Below, piece after piece: positions 40,601 through 46,607 of a stretch of DNA of 64,000 nt; position 1 is the stretch's first letter, and every line of letters starts with the position of its first letter. Location: the NCBI GenBank assembly GCA_035771175.1, contig CM069595.1, positions 1,572,056 to 1,636,055 on the forward strand, read 5' to 3'. Under the pieces are notes generated by a model, which was not told the DNA's origin, did no database searches, and saw only the letters and a list, made by a program, of their open reading frames with translations. Made by a program: the position numbers and the translations under genes. Source of the stretch: Paratinospora sagittata (Eukaryota; Streptophyta; Magnoliopsida; Ranunculales; Menispermaceae).

Positions 40601-42259
40601 TCGTGTCTTTGGCGATGCACTTCGTCTTTCTGTCTCTATGTTTCTCATTTAGTTCTAGTTACAGTTCATTGTTTATTAAATCTCATTTTCTATTGATTGA
40701 TCTATTACTAAGAAGCTCAAATTGCAACAGCATGCTGCATAATACGTATGGTTAAATCAGAGCCAAAGGCCAAGGATACAACTGTTGAGGTTCTAACCTT
40801 CGATCCGCTTCCTGTAACCCAGTGGAACCTTCTAGCTGTATGCCTATTTTTCTACACTGGTCATTGGTAAGATGGGAGACCTTTCACTTGCTGTTTGCTT
40901 GTCCACTGATTTAATAATGTTTCCAACTAGTCATTGTAGTTGAAACACCACTCTACCAGTTTAATGTTAGAAAAGATTCATTTGCGGCACTATGCTTCCT
41001 ATTTTCATTGTCATTGGTTAGATCCTTGAACTTGATCATCTAAGACGACCTCCCTGTGCTTGACCAATTTTATGTCAGACTATGATGCCTATTACGAATT
41101 TGATAGAGTTTTAGTTAGTGTAATATCTTTCATGGTCAGTTTGGTTTTTAATTTTTTTTTTTTTCCTTTCCAAAAAAATATTGCTTTGCTTCGTAATGAG
41201 AAGTATGGCTGTGCTTCATAATAAAAATACTTCTTTTTGCTGAGTTCCCTTTATTTATGCTTGGTGATAATTATTACAAAGTCTTTGTTGGTTGGTTTGG
41301 TTGGACTGTGTACCAGAAGTCAGCTTTCTGTGCTAGATGGCAGTCTTGGTGAATGAAACCCTTTCTATGAAGAACATAACAAAAGCATTTTATCATTATG
41401 AGCTCATTTGTTCTTTCAACAGGTGTGCTTTTGATGGCTTACGATATGGGGCTGCATTTGTTGGGTAAGTAGAATAATGGTTGCATGTTACTAATGTTAC
41501 TGAAGCCTGTAACTACTGAAAATGACTAGGTTTAGCTTTATTTCTATTTTTTACGTTGTACCATCACCTGTTAGTGTTGAGCAGATGTGACAGTAGTTGA
41601 GTTAATTACTTATCCAAGAACCACCGATTCATTTCAGGTTTGATGAATTCAATCTTGTTCGGCAAGCCATCCTTCTTACGATTGATACATTTGGCATTTC
41701 CCACATCCTTCCAATTTTTGGCCTTCCCTCTCTTGTTTTATTCCAATATCGGAAAAGCTCAAGTAGCCAAGGGAGGCAAACATTTTTTGTGAAATTATCT
41801 CAGGTAATTCTTGTGGTTTCCGCAGGTGTATCTCACTGAAATCATGGTTGGTTTTTGTTACTTTTCTGGTGATGACTGACTGATCTTTCTGTTCTCTGTT
41901 TCAGGTCTTTCTGATCTATGGCCTCATTACTGCCATAACAACCATGTTCACAATAATATGTGTTACAATCCAGAGGCGGCATTTGATGGTAACAACTTTT
42001 CACTCTTGCTCTGATGGTAATGTACTCGCTATGGGCATGCAAATAACACTTATTTTGAGTAATGGAGATCTCCTTATTTATCTTGCAGGTGTGGGGTTTG
42101 TTTGCACCAAAATTTGTGTTTGATGTGGTGGCTCTCATCCTTACTGATGTCTTGATTTGTTTTTCATCTCTTTATTACTTTTCTCAAGTTGAGAATGATA
42201 CACATTGTAATCAGATGTCAGACAGTCTCTCACATTCACCTGACAGGGACTCACTGTAA
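332..42259 (+). CDS. PIGO: GPI ethanolamine phosphate transferase 3 (PIG-O), 5'-partial, 12 exons
   Basis: This ER multi-pass enzyme transfers phosphoethanolamine to the third mannose of the GPI core, the group later linked to the protein. Exons read by eye: 332-409, 1783-1908, 1995-2081, 2267-2302, 2396-2451, 26485-26632, 39102-39740, 39863-40400, 40731-40866, 41423-41464, 41638-41803, 41905-41988 and the last from 42089 to TAA at 42257-42259. Counting that last one there are 13 blocks, or 12 if the short 12-codon block is skipped. All introns are GT-AG and phases match, including AG|C across the 24-kb intron. About 768 aa are encoded; plant homologues are near 1,000 aa, so the N-terminus lies upstream of the window. 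The first exons carry the alkaline-phosphatase-like metal motifs DHAGH and GDHG; the later ones are a chain of hydrophobic helices. An alternative end exists (43073-43124). Family identity is secure; exact ends are inference. Confidence 0.92.
410..1782 (+). other. PIGO intron, no other feature seen
   Basis: This 1.37-kb AT-rich intron runs from GTAAG at 410 to CAG at 1,782. I see no convincing ORF, RNA gene or recognisable transposon in it. A short tandem duplication (a TGGTGTATTTTATTTGTT-type unit) lies near 953-1,000. Confidence 0.6.
2452..3482 (+). other. Start of the 24-kb PIGO intron, unclassified
   Basis: The intron begins GTGCAGTG at 2,452. Between about 3,150 and 3,455 two minus-strand frames stay open over the same DNA. 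One is Tyr/Asn/His-rich, a composition seen in some retroelement gag remnants. I cannot assign it to a family and do not call a gene. Confidence 0.35.
3483..3622. repeat. 140-bp hairpin (fold-back) repeat, MITE-like
   Basis: The outer arms 3,483-3,507 and 3,598-3,622 are a perfect 25-bp inverted repeat. The inner arms 3,520-3,539 and 3,577-3,596 pair with a single mismatch. They are separated from the outer arms by about 12 unpaired bases on the left and one on the right. The roughly 37-base centre can itself fold (ACACA...GTGTGT). Size and shape fit a small fold-back MITE or a pre-miRNA-like transcript. No clear target-site duplication was seen. Confidence 0.75.
3793..4190 (-). mobile_element. 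LINE 3'-end fragment
   Basis: Read on the minus strand, 4,178-3,951 encodes the carboxy end of a plant LINE ORF2 ([16 protein letters not shown], then a Trp-rich end and stop). After it comes an AT-rich 3' end containing ATTAATA/AATG-type sequence and a short A-run at about 3,793-3,799. The sister LINE at 61.7 kb ends the same way (STLWHIWFGRNNRIF). The upstream part is missing, as expected for a 5'-truncated copy or a later rearrangement. Confidence 0.75.
4191..4738. other. Unclassified stretch between two LINE fragments
   Basis: No coding frame or family signature was recognised. The sequence is moderately AT-rich with scattered AAGCTTAATT-type words near 4,447-4,490. It may be a degraded repeat. 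Confidence 0.4.
4739..6570 (-). mobile_element. LINE ORF2 fragment (RT C-terminus and zf-RVT), decayed
   Basis: Read from 6,570 downwards, the minus strand gives a LINE reverse transcriptase from the YADD box, here YAND (near 6,490). It continues through [15 protein letters not shown] (about 6,300), [13 protein letters not shown] and FLWGGV (about 6,060). Next come the linker [12 protein letters not shown] (about 5,600) and the zf-RVT region [16 protein letters not shown] with a Cys-Cys-His-Cys-like cluster (5,127-5,366). A short A-tail is at about 4,739. Several stops and frame changes make it a pseudogene. On its 5' side it is cut where the Ty3/gypsy LTR sequence begins. Confidence 0.85.
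6897..6908 (+). promoter_or_regulatory. Primer-binding site of gypsy A
   Basis: TGGTATCAGAGC matches the 3' end complement of plant initiator Met tRNA, the usual primer for minus-strand DNA synthesis. It lies a few bases after the LTR end (GCTGCA). Confidence 0.8.
6926..8880 (+). pseudogene. Gypsy A gag-protease remnant
   Basis: The likely start is ATG 6,926 (MAETGSRGK), with an early TAG soon after. The gag core near 7,430-7,710 reads [19 protein letters not shown] and [12 protein letters not shown], and a TGA at 7,711 interrupts it. The same frame reopens through 7,777-8,724. It includes a CCHC zinc knuckle ([14 protein letters not shown], near 8,173) and an aspartic protease motif ([10 protein letters not shown], near 8,460). 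A TAA at 8,722 again interrupts. These breaks show that no polyprotein is made. Confidence 0.82.
8881..10627 (+). pseudogene. Gypsy A RT, RNase H and partial integrase remnant
   Basis: The leader to RT ([10 protein letters not shown]) is at about 8,970. RT blocks include [29 protein letters not shown] and the catalytic box [10 protein letters not shown] (about 9,495), where the second catalytic Asp is Asn. RNase H begins [17 protein letters not shown] (about 9,930), followed by [20 protein letters not shown]. The integrase zinc finger [12 protein letters not shown]...[17 protein letters not shown] runs to about 10,600. At least five in-frame stops occur. The catalytic core of integrase is absent. 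Confidence 0.85.
10609..10990 (+). repeat. Partial LTR of gypsy B, + orientation
   Basis: This 382-bp segment matches, base for base with few changes, the reverse complement of 15,337-15,715. It ends GGGGTGTTACA just before a primer-binding site, as an LTR should. Its left part (about 700 bp, judged from the full inverted LTR) is missing. It starts abruptly at a purine-rich word shared with the integrase region of gypsy A. Confidence 0.85.
10998..11010 (+). promoter_or_regulatory. Primer-binding site of gypsy B
   Basis: TGGTATCAGAGCA lies seven bases after the LTR end and is complementary to plant initiator Met tRNA. A matching inverted site lies at 15,317-15,329. Confidence 0.85.
11641..12585 (+). 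pseudogene. Gypsy B gag-protease remnant
   Basis: Gag runs 11,644-11,913 ([16 protein letters not shown] ... [14 protein letters not shown]), then a stop. A zinc knuckle near 12,100 reads [14 protein letters not shown], so its last Cys is replaced by Tyr. Protease at 12,229-12,585 shows the active-site triplet in [13 protein letters not shown] and the flap-end motif [10 protein letters not shown]. Two stops lie between gag and protease. Confidence 0.82.
12754..14709 (+). pseudogene. Gypsy B RT, RNase H and partial integrase remnant
   Basis: RT is split over two frames. 12,754-13,070 carries [15 protein letters not shown] and the [15 protein letters not shown] block. 13,171-13,371 carries the catalytic box [10 protein letters not shown] with both Asp kept. 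The connection and RNase H (13,842-14,273) include [21 protein letters not shown] and [14 protein letters not shown]. The integrase HHCC zinc finger ([11 protein letters not shown] ... [11 protein letters not shown], about 14,410-14,550) is followed by [13 protein letters not shown]. The sequence is interrupted near 13,075, 13,620, 14,271 and 14,480. Confidence 0.84.
14742..14829. repeat. Two adjacent hairpins at a retrotransposon junction
   Basis: Arms 14,742-14,759 and 14,768-14,785 pair over 18 bp with two mismatches around an 8-base loop. Immediately after, 14,791-14,805 pairs with 14,814-14,829 with one gap and one mismatch around an 8-base loop. They lie exactly between the end of the integrase remnant and the inverted LTR/leader copy. 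They could be MITE ends or products of template switching. The right edge, GTGTTTGGTAATGA, resembles hAT-MITE edges. Confidence 0.7.
14830..16427 (-). mobile_element. Inverted copy of gypsy B leader and complete LTR
   Basis: From 15,336 down to about 14,830 the minus strand repeats the leader of gypsy B. The repeat includes the GAGATTATGATCT words and the primer site at 15,317-15,329. From 16,427 down to 15,337 it is an LTR of 1,091 bp that starts TGTAACATTTTCC and ends GGGGTGTTACA on that strand, with TG...CA ends. Near 16,240-16,390 the LTR has about three degenerate copies of a 60-bp unit containing GAAGATATTTAAAAAT. Coding sequence of this inverted copy is absent. Confidence 0.88.
16428..20318 (+). 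mobile_element. LINE with endonuclease, RT and zf-RVT domains, decayed
   Basis: The APE-type endonuclease begins near 16,625 ([17 protein letters not shown], then [10 protein letters not shown]). It includes GDFNVV-like sequence near 17,025 and SDHWLV near 17,270. RT follows: [14 protein letters not shown] (17,930), [31 protein letters not shown] (18,478), the catalytic box FANDCIFF (18,620) and [15 protein letters not shown]. The zf-RVT region ([16 protein letters not shown]) is near 19,720. An A-run at 20,313-20,323 is the tail. Stops and frameshifts are numerous and the YADD box has lost its second Asp, so it cannot encode an active enzyme. Confidence 0.88.
20324..21640 (-). pseudogene. 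LINE ORF1-like (DUF4283-type) remnant
   Basis: Read on the minus strand, 21,415-20,969 stays open for 148 codons. It contains [15 protein letters not shown] and [14 protein letters not shown], which resemble the amino-terminal (DUF4283-type) region of plant LINE ORF1/gag-like proteins. Upstream (to about 21,600) the frame reads [22 protein letters not shown] and [10 protein letters not shown] with stops. Downstream frames (20,926-20,473) continue with breaks. It probably belongs to a LINE inserted opposite to its neighbour. Family assignment is from memory of the motif pattern. Confidence 0.6.
21660..22573. mobile_element. AT-rich MITE-like element with TTCGAA words
   Basis: The left edge CCAAGGTTCGAAACTTCG and the right edge, on the reverse strand GCATGGTTTAAAAGTAGCCG, look like diverged terminal inverted repeats. 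The ends are full of TTCGAA/TTCGGC words (22,340-22,560) and the centre is very AT-rich without an ORF. This layout is common in non-autonomous hAT-type elements. Target-site duplications were not identified. Confidence 0.5.
22621..24757 (-). repeat. Long LTR fragment, minus orientation (likely Ty3/gypsy)
   Basis: The right edge, read on the minus strand, begins TGTAACATCCCTCATTTT, a start typical of Tekay/Del-type LTRs. Near 22,960-23,020 are GGAAGGAAAGAGTGAGCC words resembling those around 15,715-15,760 in the gypsy B LTR. The left edge ends in a T-run of about 28 bases (22,621-22,649) with no primer site nearby, so it looks truncated. A diverged relative lies at 36,665-37,970. No coding sequence was recognised. 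Confidence 0.6.
24758..25142. other. Retroelement-like non-coding stretch
   Basis: Near 24,970 the phrase CAACAATGGTGCCAAAAACTTG, followed by GTAAGTGTAGAAGG and GGTGAATCCCACAAGGATTG, resembles a common plant non-autonomous LTR-element end (LARD-like). It is only a partial match to what I remember of that family, and there is no coding sequence. Confidence 0.4.
25143..25530. repeat. 195-bp tandem duplication with (GA)n/(GT)n tracts
   Basis: GGAAAATCACGACTTTGTCT occurs at 25,143 and again at 25,338. The two copies continue in parallel through TTAAACACCTAAAAACCC and GATAGCAAGAAAATGT. Copy 1 contains a (GT)n(GA)n microsatellite and copy 2 a shorter GTGTGGGTGGGTGAG tract. The sequence lies inside the long PIGO intron. 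Confidence 0.8.
25531..26092. other. Unclassified intron sequence
   Basis: AT-rich DNA with no supported ORF or known repeat. It sits between the 195-bp duplication and the SINE. Confidence 0.45.
26110..26288 (+). mobile_element. Au-type SINE with target-site duplication
   Basis: The body starts GGGGAGGCTTGTCACACGG. It has a pol III box-B-like GGGTTTGAGTC at about 26,160, then AAGATTGTGTAAAGTAGACCC and CTTTCCCCTAGACCCTGC, and ends GGGTTGCCCTTTTT. These match the plant Au SINE pattern as I remember it. It is flanked by TATGAAAACTTATT (26,093-26,106) and TATGAAAAATTATT (26,288-26,301), a 14-bp target-site duplication with one mismatch. It sits about 200 bp upstream of a PIGO exon. Confidence 0.87.
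26485..26632 (+). CDS. PIGO: PIGO isolated exon inside the repeat-filled interval
   Basis: This 148-nt exon lies between acceptor TTTTAG and donor GTGTTG. The reading begins [19 protein letters not shown] and ends NVLCINSWQ. That matches the region just after VPFPFG in plant PIG-O proteins. Its first base completes the codon left by the exon ending at 2,451, and it ends in phase 0, joining directly to [12 protein letters not shown] at 39,102. Phase agreement on both sides is the main evidence that these exons still form one gene despite about 24 kb and 12.5 kb of flanking intron. Confidence 0.9.
26633..27284 (+). other. Start of the 12.5-kb PIGO intron
   Basis: Non-coding, AT-rich. No ORF or repeat was recognised before the retroelement primer site at 27,285. 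Confidence 0.45.
27285..27610 (+). mobile_element. Small LTR-retroelement remnant (PBS, polypurine tract, LTR)
   Basis: TGGTATCAGAGC at 27,285-27,296 is a primer-binding site. A polypurine tract GAGGGGAG lies at 27,416-27,423, directly before a TGTAATTTC LTR start. The following LTR-like stretch repeats GTCCTAGTAGAATTAGGA (about 27,450 and 27,491) and ends near the satellite. Only about 120 bp separate primer site and polypurine tract, so it is a TRIM-like or deleted element. A matching left LTR was not clearly found. Confidence 0.55.
27618..34545. repeat. Satellite array: ~50-bp monomers in a ~246-bp five-part higher-order unit
   Basis: About 6.9 kb is made of monomers that each open with TATATAAGCACACGAA or a close variant, followed by about 35 bases of one of five types. 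Type A continues GGTCCAGTTCGGGATG, type B AGTCAGATTTGGCGTG, type C AGTCCCATTTAGG, type D AGTACAATTTCGGG. Type E opens TATATGTACACGA and continues CTCTCATTTTGGG. They recur in the order A-B-C-D-E. Successive A units at 28,281 and 28,527 are 246 bp apart. Some cycles are shortened (for example A followed by a clipped D). No coding frame is conserved. The array lies wholly within a PIGO intron. Confidence 0.93.
34546..36664 (-). pseudogene. hAT-superfamily transposase remnant (BED + DUF659), lacking the C-terminus
   Basis: Read on the minus strand, ATG at 36,091 starts [12 protein letters not shown] with a BED-type zinc finger ([22 protein letters not shown]). DUF659-like sequence follows at 35,528-35,163 ([18 protein letters not shown], then [17 protein letters not shown]). 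The later region 34,748-34,550 reads [14 protein letters not shown]. Reading then runs straight into the satellite, so the dimerisation domain and 3' end are gone. Stops break the frame near 35,160 and 35,860. The right edge near 36,600-36,664 carries repeated CGTACGATTT words and, on the minus strand, a GGTTGTTAAAATCG end typical of hAT termini. Confidence 0.82.
36665..37970 (-). repeat. Second, diverged LTR fragment of the 22.6-24.8 kb family
   Basis: The sequence starts TATGATGATATAAATGATAA right at the hAT terminus, and a matching word occurs at about 23,670. Near 37,750-37,930 it parallels 24,510-24,690: an A-run, then a GGACACTTC/GGGCACTTC word, ACATTATACC, and ATTCATGTAGAATGC. Orientation is the same as the first copy. 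Only part of the LTR is present and no primer site is visible. Confidence 0.55.
37971..39101. other. End of PIGO intron 6, with a possible LTR remnant
   Basis: At 38,200-38,480 the sequence contains TTAGGAGTTT-type words, TATTGAATAGAAATTATTC and a T-rich tail, as in some copia LTRs, but no paired copy or primer site was found. From 38,560 to the exon acceptor at 39,101 nothing was recognised. Confidence 0.4.
39102..42259 (+). CDS. PIGO: PIGO exon block B: C-terminal multi-helix membrane domain
   Basis: Seven exons (39102-39740, 39863-40400, 40731-40866, 41423-41464, 41638-41803, 41905-41988, 42089-42259) encode the membrane part. The first starts [16 protein letters not shown] and includes a lumenal stretch before the first helices ([19 protein letters not shown]). 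Later signatures are [19 protein letters not shown], split over two introns, and a final helix containing [16 protein letters not shown]. All splice phases agree. Reading continues to a TAA at 42,257. A GTAAG donor at 42,256 just before that stop allows a different terminal exon. Confidence 0.9.
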
Positions 42260-43272
42260 GCAATCACATATGTGATCATTCAATTATCAACAAAATAATT
42301 ACTAACACATTGATTTATTTAGCTGACAAATGCCATTAGGTGCATGGATGCTTTTTTGGTGCATGGATGCTAAATCATTGTTTTGATGTATTTAAAATGC
42401 CCTGTGCTTGCAAATTCTTTTTTTAAAAAAAAAAAAAAAAGATTTTGAGACAGAGATGGGCAGTTAAGAGTGACAATGGGATCATAGTTGAGGCTATAAA
42501 CCTTCCAGGAATCCTGTCTTAGTGGGACAAGCTCTGGGTAATAACCTTTTTGATCTTTGTAGCGTACTCCCTAGTTCATGTGGCATGAGTACTGAGGGAA
42601 AGCTGTTCAAAGTTACCTCAGAGCAGGTATGAAGGCTCTTTCTACCCTACACAACTGTAAATGTGCGACTGACATATTGTATATACAACTACATGTTATT
42701 GGAACTAGAGAGGGGATGGCTTTGGGGTTTGAACAACTGTTCTATTTTGGGATCTGTACCACATATCATGAGCGGGACAGTGGTGCTGGCCCAGCAACTT
42801 TCGCATATAATAAATTAATAATGCATGGTCTGGAGCATGATGGCGTTGTTAGTCTGCTAGCTTAGCTACGTGGGCTTTGTGACGGGCCAGGCAACCTTAG
42901 ATTCAAAGCTCCTCTCCTGAGCTTCACTGACAAAGTTGGGAATGTCTTTGTTCCTGCGCAGTCGTTTTAATGGCACAGAGTTCTGTCAACCTCAAATTTC
43001 ACATCCATTTTATTTTGTAGGTGGATTTCTTTTAACCAGTAACGTTTTTATTTTTTATTTTTTTTCTTGCAGTGCTTCTGTAATGGATAGGGATGAATTT
43101 TCTGACTCCAATTTTGTAATCTAATGATGCAACAATAGTGTAGCCAGCATCAATCAACTGTATTACTTAGGGCCAAAATATCTTCTGGATGACACTCCAT
43201 GATGTTAACAATGGCATCTACCTATTCTTATATTTTCTCTTAAAGATTATCTAAATTTCGGTGTATTTATAT
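42260..43272 (+). other. PIGO: PIGO 3' region
   Basis: This is either 3' UTR or the last intron, depending on which PIGO end is used. It contains an A-run at 42,424-42,440. Nothing else was recognised. Confidence 0.5.
43073..43124 (+). CDS. PIGO: Possible alternative last exon of PIGO
   Basis: A GTAAG donor at 42,256, two bases before the TAA, can be joined to a TTTCTTGCAG acceptor ending at 43,072. The joined frame stays open and gives a 17-residue tail ending SDSNFVI before TAA at 43,122-43,124. The pyrimidine tract before the acceptor is strong. This could be the main or an alternative end. Only transcript data can decide. Confidence 0.45.
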
Positions 43273-43289
43273 AAAAGTATGTACATTTT

Positions 43290-43378
43290 TTTTTTTTTTT
43301 GAGAGTAAACAAACAATATATTAATGGATCAAAATATCTGAAACAAAAAGAGAGCACAAGCAGTGCTCTAGCACCAAC
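43290..43378 (-). mobile_element. 89-bp LINE 3'-tail insertion with perfect 17-bp TSD
   Basis: A T-run followed by GAGAGTAAACAAACAATATA and a GAGCACAAGCAGTGCTC word matches the 3' ends of other LINE copies here (compare 4,739-4,815) on the minus strand. The direct repeats AAAAGTATGTACATTTT at 43,273-43,289 and 43,379-43,395 are identical over 17 bp. This is a strongly 5'-truncated insertion made by target-primed reverse transcription. Confidence 0.87.
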
Positions 43379-43395
43379 AAAAGTATGTACATTTT

Positions 43396-46300
43396 GTGCA
43401 GCAGAATTGGATAAATGTTATGCTCATGCATATACACCAAAATGAAAGGAGCAATTGTTTTGTAGAAAAAATATCCATGAGTGATGGTTAAGAGTACAAC
43501 TTGCAAGCATCTGAAGAAATGAGTTCTATCTATTTTACTGTTTTATATTACAATACTTTACGGATGCATTGATAAATACAGTTGAAAGTTATGAAAGGTG
43601 ATTAAGCAACCAACAGTTAATGATCAGTATGTACAGTCAAACATATCATTTGTTACAAGTAAATACAAAAAGAAGAAGTAGAAGAAGAAAGCTTGAAAGT
43701 AAGAAAATCAAACAACATCTATATATAAAAACGAAGGGTGAAATTAGATAATAGTACGTAGTGAAGTGTGGACCCAATTTGATATTTTGAAGGGGCGGTA
43801 TGGCATGTGACGCAGCACGTTGGCAAGTACTATGATTGGTGATTGGCACATGGATCAGAAGCATTACTCCTTTTTTGATAGGCTGCTGTCAAATGAAGTG
43901 ATGATGTCGATCAGCTGGATGTGGATGGGGTGATAACATTTATAGATGATAGATATGTATATAAAGCTAGCATTTGATGGATGAAATCTTTGATCATTTT
44001 TTACTTCTATATATATATATATATATATACCGTTTAAGTACTTTAAAAGGACTACAATCAAAAGGAAAAGGACTAAGAGTTACTTGATTAAGACTATTAA
44101 TGAATGGATCATGGATGTATGTTAAAAAAAAAATCAGGCTGGCCGATTCTTCAAAGTATATAATTTACAGAATCGAGAAAGCGAGTGCCCATGAATGAAT
44201 TAATGAATTTGTTTTGGGGAATGAGTTTGCGGCAATTAGCTCCAAATTCCAATTCATGGGCTTCTGTTTCATTAATTTCTCATCATTCATTATTGACTCT
44301 ATTTCCCTTGTGAAAACTACTGCTATGGCGCCTAATTCATTGAATTTGCAAGAGCTTTATTGTGGCTTAAATAATTCATAAGAGAGGGTGAGAGGGTGAG
44401 AGGGAATGGTTGGATGGTCGATGGGCCTGACATACAACACAATATGGAATGCGACTCATGTGGACGTTTTCAACTGTTGCAGCCTTGTCCTCGGCAATAT
44501 TCCAAACTTTTCAAATATCTTTTCTGGGCTCAAAGAAAATTCGATCATCCATCCAAGCTACCTACCTTTTTTTCAAAAAAGAAGTGGTGGCTGTCATAGT
44601 AGGGCTTGACCACTCGGAAGAAAAAAACATTCAAGTAGGTACAACTTCTATTTATTAGCAAAAGAAGAATAAATAAATAAATAATAGAAGAAGATGAAGG
44701 AAATGATCTGGAAAAAGAAGCTTAGCCGACAAGATGATAGATTTAAGCTTCTCATCACATGGCAACTTTGGAAGAAGGGAAAAAAACGTTGCCTGACCCT
44801 AAGGAATGTATATTGGAGAAGCTAGAAAGGAGCATCAGTCTTTTAATTAACCTACCTATATAATAATAGACAGTAAACATATCAATAATTTAATTGGCTT
44901 TTCATTAAGTCTTCCTGTTTGAGCCCACGCATCTAACATAGATACTTGTGGTCTAGTTAATTAGACAAGTAGTGCCCGCACCCTTCGAAGTTCAAACAAG
45001 TTTAATTGATATGATAATTTGACCGTACGTGCTTGGAATTAGTAGGAACACCAGTGCCAATCCATTCAAACATATTATTCTCTAATTATATTCATATATT
45101 CCCTTTTTGACAAAACGCAGTCGCATTCAGCTAATTACTTAATTTTGTTAAGTGGACCTTACCCAACACCCACTCCAAGCATCTGACAGATAACAAATTC
45201 TTCCCACCAGTTAATTACGTACCAAAGCATGAAGTTGGAGACCTCATTTGCATGTGAGAATGAGACTTCCCCCACTCTCTCTTTCTCTCTTTTAATATTT
45301 TTTGTTGGGTTTTATTCCAACTTACAATGGGGCTGCCAGCTAGCTTTCACAAGGTACGCTGCTTTCTTGCGAGACAAGAAGGCTGGTTTAATTTTGTTTG
45401 CACGGATACTGGATGCATTGCGGTACTTACTTCCAAACAACGGCCAATATTACTACAGCTGCATTTGTGTGTATGTATATTGGGATTAATTTTCTAGCTA
45501 TATAAATACGTATCATATTGGCAGCTTAAGCGCTTATTGTTTTCCTTTTGTCTTCTTCTATTTGTGCAGTTACTGCCAATAATTATTTATCATCATCAGT
45601 TACTTACTCTCGTGCTTCTTTATTCTTTCTTTTGTTAGTAAAAAATAAAAAAAAATAAAAAAATAAAAAGGAAAGGAAGAAAAGAAAAAGTGTTTTCATT
45701 TGGGATAATTATTAGCTAGAGAAAGAGAAGTGTGGTCAGAGGGGGAGGGGGGAGGGGAAAAGGGACTTTCCTTTCGGCAGATTGGGTTATCAACTGGAAG
45801 ACGTGAGAGAAGCCGAAGCCCACAGGAAATGACGAAAAAGTAGTTCACATTTTTCATTCATTCATGCAAGTATGGATTGGGGCATTTGCCTTAGATCGAA
45901 TTGGGCGGCCACCATCTCTATGAATGGTGTTGTATGTTAATGTAGGGCTGAGCAGAGCGTGTACTTTTTCGGTGTCACGCACGGTCCCCAGAACTCCCTC
46001 AATCATCATCATCATCAAAGAAAAAGTGGTAAGGGTCCCTAACTACTAGCTACATTGAAAAGATCCATCAATGGCGCAAAGCAAAGCCACATTAACATGG
46101 ACACAACATCTCTCTCTTTATTAATTTCTCTCTCTATCTTCTTCTATATCTGATTATATATTGAATATATGTATGGGGACATTGACAATCAACTTGACAG
46201 TGTCTTTGAGATGTGGATGAAAGGGACGATTGATCCTGAAAGGGGCCAGTTTTCCCAGTCCTCATTCCTCCTAATCATGTATTCCCAATGTTCAATTCAT

Positions 46301-46500
46301 TAATTAAGCTATATATCAAACCCCAACCAATACTACTGCTATCTAACTTTAAGCTATACATATATATATCGATCAGATAGTAGTTTAGCTTATCTTGTTA
46401 ATTGTAGCGGGCAGATTTTATCAATAATTCCATGTACACGTGTGTGTGGGGAATGTTTGCAAAAGAGAAAGGGAAAATACTATGCTGTGCTGCTGCTTTC
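43396..46500. other. Intergenic region between PIGO and the NPF gene
   Basis: AT-rich, with simple repeats: (AT)n near 44,010, GAGAGGGT repeats near 44,385, an A-rich (AAAAT)n tract at 45,640-45,690, and ATC repeats near 46,003. No ORF shows family features. The last few hundred bases presumably contain the promoter of the NPF gene, but I cannot point to a specific element. Confidence 0.5.
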
Positions 46501-46607
46501 AATTATTGAGAGGGTATTAGAGAGAGCCTTCATTCTCTCCTCTCTGCTCGATCTTCACTGCGCTTAGCTACCTCTTAATTTCCTCTTCCCCCTGCACCAC
46601 CACACCC

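Noticed and set aside
44390..44660. Small genes in three overlapping + frames
   Set aside because: Overlapping short frames in all three phases with no family features indicate a chance stop-poor stretch.
45229..45489. 86-codon ORF upstream of the NPF gene
   Set aside because: Low-complexity hydrophobic translation, no homology recognised, AT-rich intergenic setting.
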